A stretch of DNA of 64,000 bases from Morella rubra (taxonomy: Eukaryota; Streptophyta; Magnoliopsida; Fagales; Myricaceae): assembly GCA_003952965.2 (NCBI GenBank), contig CM025849.1:13928334-13992333 (forward strand), written 5' to 3'. The notes under the pieces are model-generated. The model ran no database searches and was not told the DNA's origin. It saw only the letters and a program-made list of their open reading frames with translations. Shown here piece after piece: positions 60,180 to 64,000 of the stretch (position 1 is the first letter of the stretch; the number at the start of each line of letters is the position of its first letter). A program made the translations under genes and the position numbers.

Positions 60180-60639
60180 TTTACTACACTGAAAAATAAT
60201 GGATGTTCGCTCCACATACTAAAAATTTGAAAGATTGAGGCGCTCTCCTCATCTCCTCAAGTCAAACCACAATGGGGAAGTGGTGAGAGACCCAACAAGT
60301 AAGAAAACAGCCTGCGACGCACTAAATAAATCATCCCAACAACCATTAACCACCACCCTATCCAACTTACGCATATTCGCAGTTTATTATGCCAAGTGAA
60401 AATCTGTCCAACAAATCTCAAATCTTCCAACCCAGTGCGACACAAATAAGAATCCAAATCATACATGCAATGAGGCCAATTATCTGAACTAACAACTGAT
60501 CTCTCGTTGGGAAATCTTACCGCATTAAAATCTCCCATCATTAGCCATGGCGTAGTTTCCTGCGCAATGACCCTCACTGAGTCCCGAAGACTCCTCCTAC
60601 CTTCTGGAATAAACACTAGGGCCAATTTGGAATTCGGTT
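60180..60639 (-). pseudogene. LINE endonuclease fragment
   Basis: On the minus strand this encodes the endonuclease core of an L1-type LINE: TPWLMMGDFNAVRFPNERSV, then GLEDLRFVGQIFTWHN. The GDFN motif is part of the AP-endonuclease active site of these elements. The upstream part is missing because a solo LTR inserted at 60645. No reverse transcriptase is in view. Confidence 0.75.
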
Positions 60640-60644
60640 ATACC
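60640..60644. repeat. LTR target-site duplication, left (ATACC)
   Basis: Matches 61924-61928. Confidence 0.8.
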
Positions 60645-61923
60645 TGAAAGTTTGTCTGCGGAAAATTAACTTACAAATTCTCTTTTTAGATCCCGAGAAT
60701 TCTTCGATAATCTTCAGGTTCTTGTCGAACTCACAATCCTGAGATTCCACAATAGCAGCTCAAGTGTTCTGCCTCTTTCCTTTCCACGCTCACAACTATC
60801 TTAGGGTTTTCTCTGAGTCTTGATGGCCAACTCTCAGACTAATAACAATTAGTCTATTAAAATTAATTGGGGTAGACTATCTCATAGATATCCTTATATA
60901 TGAAAACCCTAGTTGTGATATGCGTGGATCGTTAGGGATCTCAAATCTCGGCCGTAGGATCACATGAAAAACTCTTTTTCCATTAACTCCCTTATATTCT
61001 TTTATTCCGAATTTTGGGCTTCTACTAATTGTAATCAAGTCCATCAACATATTACAATTCACCCCCGAGAATTTTGAGATTGATTTGTGAAATCCCTTTT
61101 GCCAACAATATTAACTTATTTATCCTTCCACCATTCTATATTCCACATGAGCCAATAGGATTAGAATAATATCACCGATTAAATCCCTAGCTCATATAAT
61201 TCTTAATTCCAATCTGTAATTTGTTGAACTCCCAAATTGTTTCCAAAACAATTTATTAATTACACTGGCCAGTGATTTTCAGAGTTCAACCCCATACAGA
61301 TTTAATGAATATACTATCTCGTTAAGAGACTGGTGGATTCCTTATTGAGCATCTATACAAAACTATTTACTATATACAAGACCCAACTTTGTCTGGAATA
61401 TTTGACCTATAAAGATCATCACCAAATGACTCGGTCAGAGCACAAGTATACAACAAACAATTCCATATAAACCTCTCAGGTCTAAGGATACCATAAGTCG
61501 ATTGTGCCGAATATCATTCTCACCATCGGTGATCACTTCTAGAAGATATTCATATTAGATCTCGTTCAATGCATGTACTCTTACAATGCATCCACTTGTT
61601 TGCTTAAGGTCACCACCTCAATGACAGAGCCCATCATCCTATTTAATAGAGGCACAACGAGTGTAGACCTATATACATAAACATGTATTTGGTCTAGAAC
61701 AAACGTCAAGTAAACAAGGAACCGAAAAGTCATACTCTCCGCCTTTGATTCATTAATCATTGGCATGACTTCTTTACAATGTCACTTAACAATAAAACTG
61801 TGTGACATCTTATGCCACAACACAATACCCATAAATAAATAAACATATGTGATAAACACAAAATAAATAATTATCATATAATCATCTTTAAATAAAACTG
61901 GTTTTTAGGGCATACTTCTAACA
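60645..61923 (-). mobile_element. Solo LTR, 1279 bp, probably Ty1-copia type
   Basis: It runs TG...CA (plus-strand ends TGAAAGTTTG and CTTCTAACA) between two ATACC copies, which is the signature of a single LTR left after recombination. On the minus strand it begins TGTTAGAAGTATGCCCTAAA, a start I associate with plant copia LTRs. No internal domain, primer-binding site or second LTR is present. It interrupts the LINE fragment at 60180-60639. Small open frames inside it are not genes. Confidence 0.8.
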
Positions 61924-61928
61924 ATACC
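61924..61928. repeat. LTR target-site duplication, right (ATACC)
   Basis: Matches 60640-60644. Confidence 0.8.
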
Positions 61929-62506
61929 TTCTATCTAAAAAAATTATGAAAATTTTGTTCTTGCATTTATGTTTATATATGTTCTTATTTTTATAAAACT
62001 GTGCATTTGTTTACTAACTTTTCTCTTTGTTTTTATTTCTCACGATACATTTTCTTTTCAATTGGAGGCTTGCGAAGAGGAAAATGAAGCAAGGGTCTGT
62101 CAAAATGGCAAAAGCATTAGAACGTTTTGACATATTTAATATCGGCAACTGCTAAGTATTTTGTCTAACTTAAAGAAATTCTGTACTTTTTTGGACCTCA
62201 GTCGACCATGCTAAGATGTATTTCTAGGCTCAAGGATGAGTAGTAATGTGCGTTCCCCCATAACCAAAACAAACGGACAGTAGTGAGATTCAAGTGAAAT
62301 GAACAAGCTTTATTCAATCATTAACAAGCATAAAAGTACAGAAATAGTACATTGTTTCTAATTAGCAAAAACAACCCAGATGACTATTAGTACAATATTA
62401 ATTACAGAGGGAGGGGGAGCAGTTACTGTTCGCATGCATCTTGTTTTCGAGTTTTGAGAGTGAGCAATTGGCAAGCTTAGAGATTAGCACTCTCTCAATT
62501 TGCGGG
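61929..62506. other. 3' flank of desaturase copy C
   Basis: From about 62090 it is homologous to the 3' flanks of copies A and B (GAACGTTTTGACATATT, then the ACAACCCAGATGA phrase). No gene. Confidence 0.5.
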
Positions 62507-63992
62507 CTAGACCTCCCGACCACAAATCCAGCTGAAAGGAATAGGGGGTCCTTTTTCAGCTTTTGCCATGCCTCTCTCCTCCAGCCGCTTCATCTTTCTA
62601 AGTAATCCGCAGACATAGTCTTGGGCTTCTCGTCCCTCGCTCGAAAGTCCAGTTAGCTTCTCCACCTTCCATTTGGCGACCAATGTGCAAATACTCCCAT
62701 GTAGTCCCTGGCCGTGTACACCCCAATTCGAGAGGCAACGCTTTGTAAAGTGATCGAAAAGACGTTCATCATGGCCATCGTACATCAAGTGGGCCGGCAT
62801 TGCAATTTTTTTCCTCATCATCTCGGCGAAGGCATTGACGGTCTCACTCGGATCCAATTCGAAAAGCTTCTCAACTATTTCGGTGTAGGCAATTTCATGG
62901 CGCTTCTCATCCGCGGCAATCGTGCCACATATTTGGGCAAGCTTTTCTTCCCCATACTTCACAGCCAACCTGGCCGTATTACCATGGGAGATAAAGGTTG
63001 CTCTTTCTTGGAATGACGTGTAGATTGTAATCAGGTAAGGATTAGTACTCGTGCCTACATCCTAAGAGAAAAGAGACAATATTAACTACCTAATTGATCA
63101 TCATTTTGACCATTTACTTGAATAGAGTACCCCTTACAAAATGATTACTCAAGAAAATTAATTTGATCGATGTACCTTAATAAAGTACGTACAAGGCTCT
63201 GTTTAAACAAGCTATCAAAGAAGTGAAGATTTAAAGAATATCTGGACTAAACCTTGACATAACATACAAGAGTTATTTTGGCTCCGACTAAATTAGGATC
63301 ATGCATTGACGTGAGATTTTGTCACAGCTAACACAGGAATATAAAGCTAAGGAGTTGCAATAAATATGTAGCTGGAAAGTGACGAAAAAAAGTTAAGGTA
63401 AATACTATAATAAGTTTGCGACACATCTCACCAGTCCAGATCGAATTAGATAGTGTGTTGTCTTCTCTATTTCTTTCATGTCCACTCGTCCTGAAAGGTA
63501 TAAGTACCTATTGAGAAGATCGCCATGCCTATTTTCTTCTGCACTCCATCCCCTTGCCCATATTGCCCAAGGCGTGTCATCAACTCCTGTTTGGTCATGA
63601 TAGATGTCTGAACCATTGAGACGAGCTTGGTAAGTTGGAAGAGCTTCTTCAGTGACCATATCACCCACTAAGACGACGAAATAGTCGTCAGGAAGTTCCT
63701 TTGATCTCAGCCTTAGCTCCTTAACTTGCTCAAAAAAGTCGTCAGAGGTAGGATCTGGCAAAAAGTCTTGTGGTTGCCATGATTTCTCAACCGGTTTCAA
63801 GTAAGTTACGAGGTTGTTTTGAGCCCAATCCTCCATGGATTTAAATATTTCGACCTTTTCTGGTGGCATGGTGGTGGCAGCCAATGCCATGGAGAACTTG
63901 GGAGATCTCATGAGGCTGGATTTTCGTGGGCGAGAAAAAAAAGGCAGCTTCGTAGGTGGAGAAGTGAAAAGATTCACGACTTGGAGGGCCAT
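62507..63992 (-). CDS. Stearoyl-ACP desaturase-like gene, copy C (best preserved, 371 aa)
   Basis: Plastid acyl-ACP desaturase. Exon 63432-63992 starts with ATG GCC CTC and a Ser/Pro/Arg-rich transit peptide of about 35 residues; exon 62507-63061 ends at the stop. The intron is GT-AG, phase 0. Di-iron ligands: EENRH (152-156) and DEKRH (238-242), with the surrounding [16 protein letters not shown] conserved. The protein is about 25 residues shorter than typical plant members (near 396), mostly before the core. An extra T in a TTT run at 62742-62744 and a lost A near 62682 compensate each other, leaving about 20 residues altered ([20 protein letters not shown]). This may be error or real. The chain-length and position preference cannot be read from sequence. 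The upstream region lies past the window edge. Confidence 0.85.
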
Positions 63993-64000
63993 TGTCTTTG

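Noticed and set aside
1..64000. A bacterial-style defence or mobile system, or CRISPR array
   Set aside because: The window is plant nuclear DNA with spliced genes; no regularly spaced identical repeats of CRISPR form were seen.

Overview
This is plant nuclear DNA, most likely from a woody rosid eudicot. The evidence is intron-containing genes with GT-AG sites, a TIR-NBS-LRR (TNL) resistance-gene cluster, a plastid acyl-ACP desaturase family, a plant UDP-sugar glycosyltransferase, and hAT, LINE, LTR and MITE transposons. A run of exactly 1000 N (25523-26522) joins two contigs. No bacterial operon, CRISPR array, rRNA or convincing tRNA was seen by eye. Positions are read by hand, so intron and repeat edges may be a few bases off.

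Left contig (1-25522). This is a decayed TNL cluster, all genes on the minus strand. A block of about 4.7 kb (TIR exon, upstream region, LRR relic, small repeats, GC-rich segment) occurs twice, at 1-4900 and 6264-11778. The copies are nearly identical over most of their length and are joined through hAT transposon sequence. A broken plastid-type zinc-finger gene lies at 13002-13802. A complete hAT element (14601-18810) has matching 8-bp target-site duplications and sits 15 bp past the stop codon of the longest TNL (18833-23371). A further TNL 3' end (about 24900-25424) is cut off by the gap.

Right contig (26523-64000). An intact eight-exon zinc alcohol dehydrogenase (26703-34906, minus) stands head-to-head with a nine-exon VHS/GAT TOM1-like (TOL) gene (41390-47470, plus). 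From memory, orthologues of these two are also close neighbours in Arabidopsis. An intronless UGT88-like glycosyltransferase follows (47946-49328). The last 13 kb hold three tandem stearoyl-ACP desaturase-like genes on the minus strand. Copy A is broken by stops and a poly-G tract. Copy B has lost its ATG and promoter. Copy C is the best preserved. A LINE relic split by a solo LTR with a perfect target-site duplication lies between B and C.

Overall the window shows gene-family turnover (TNL and desaturase arrays) beside two conserved housekeeping-type genes. Many frame breaks are one-base changes in short homopolymers, found in unrelated genes. Some of the apparent pseudogenes may therefore be consensus errors, and I say so for each gene.
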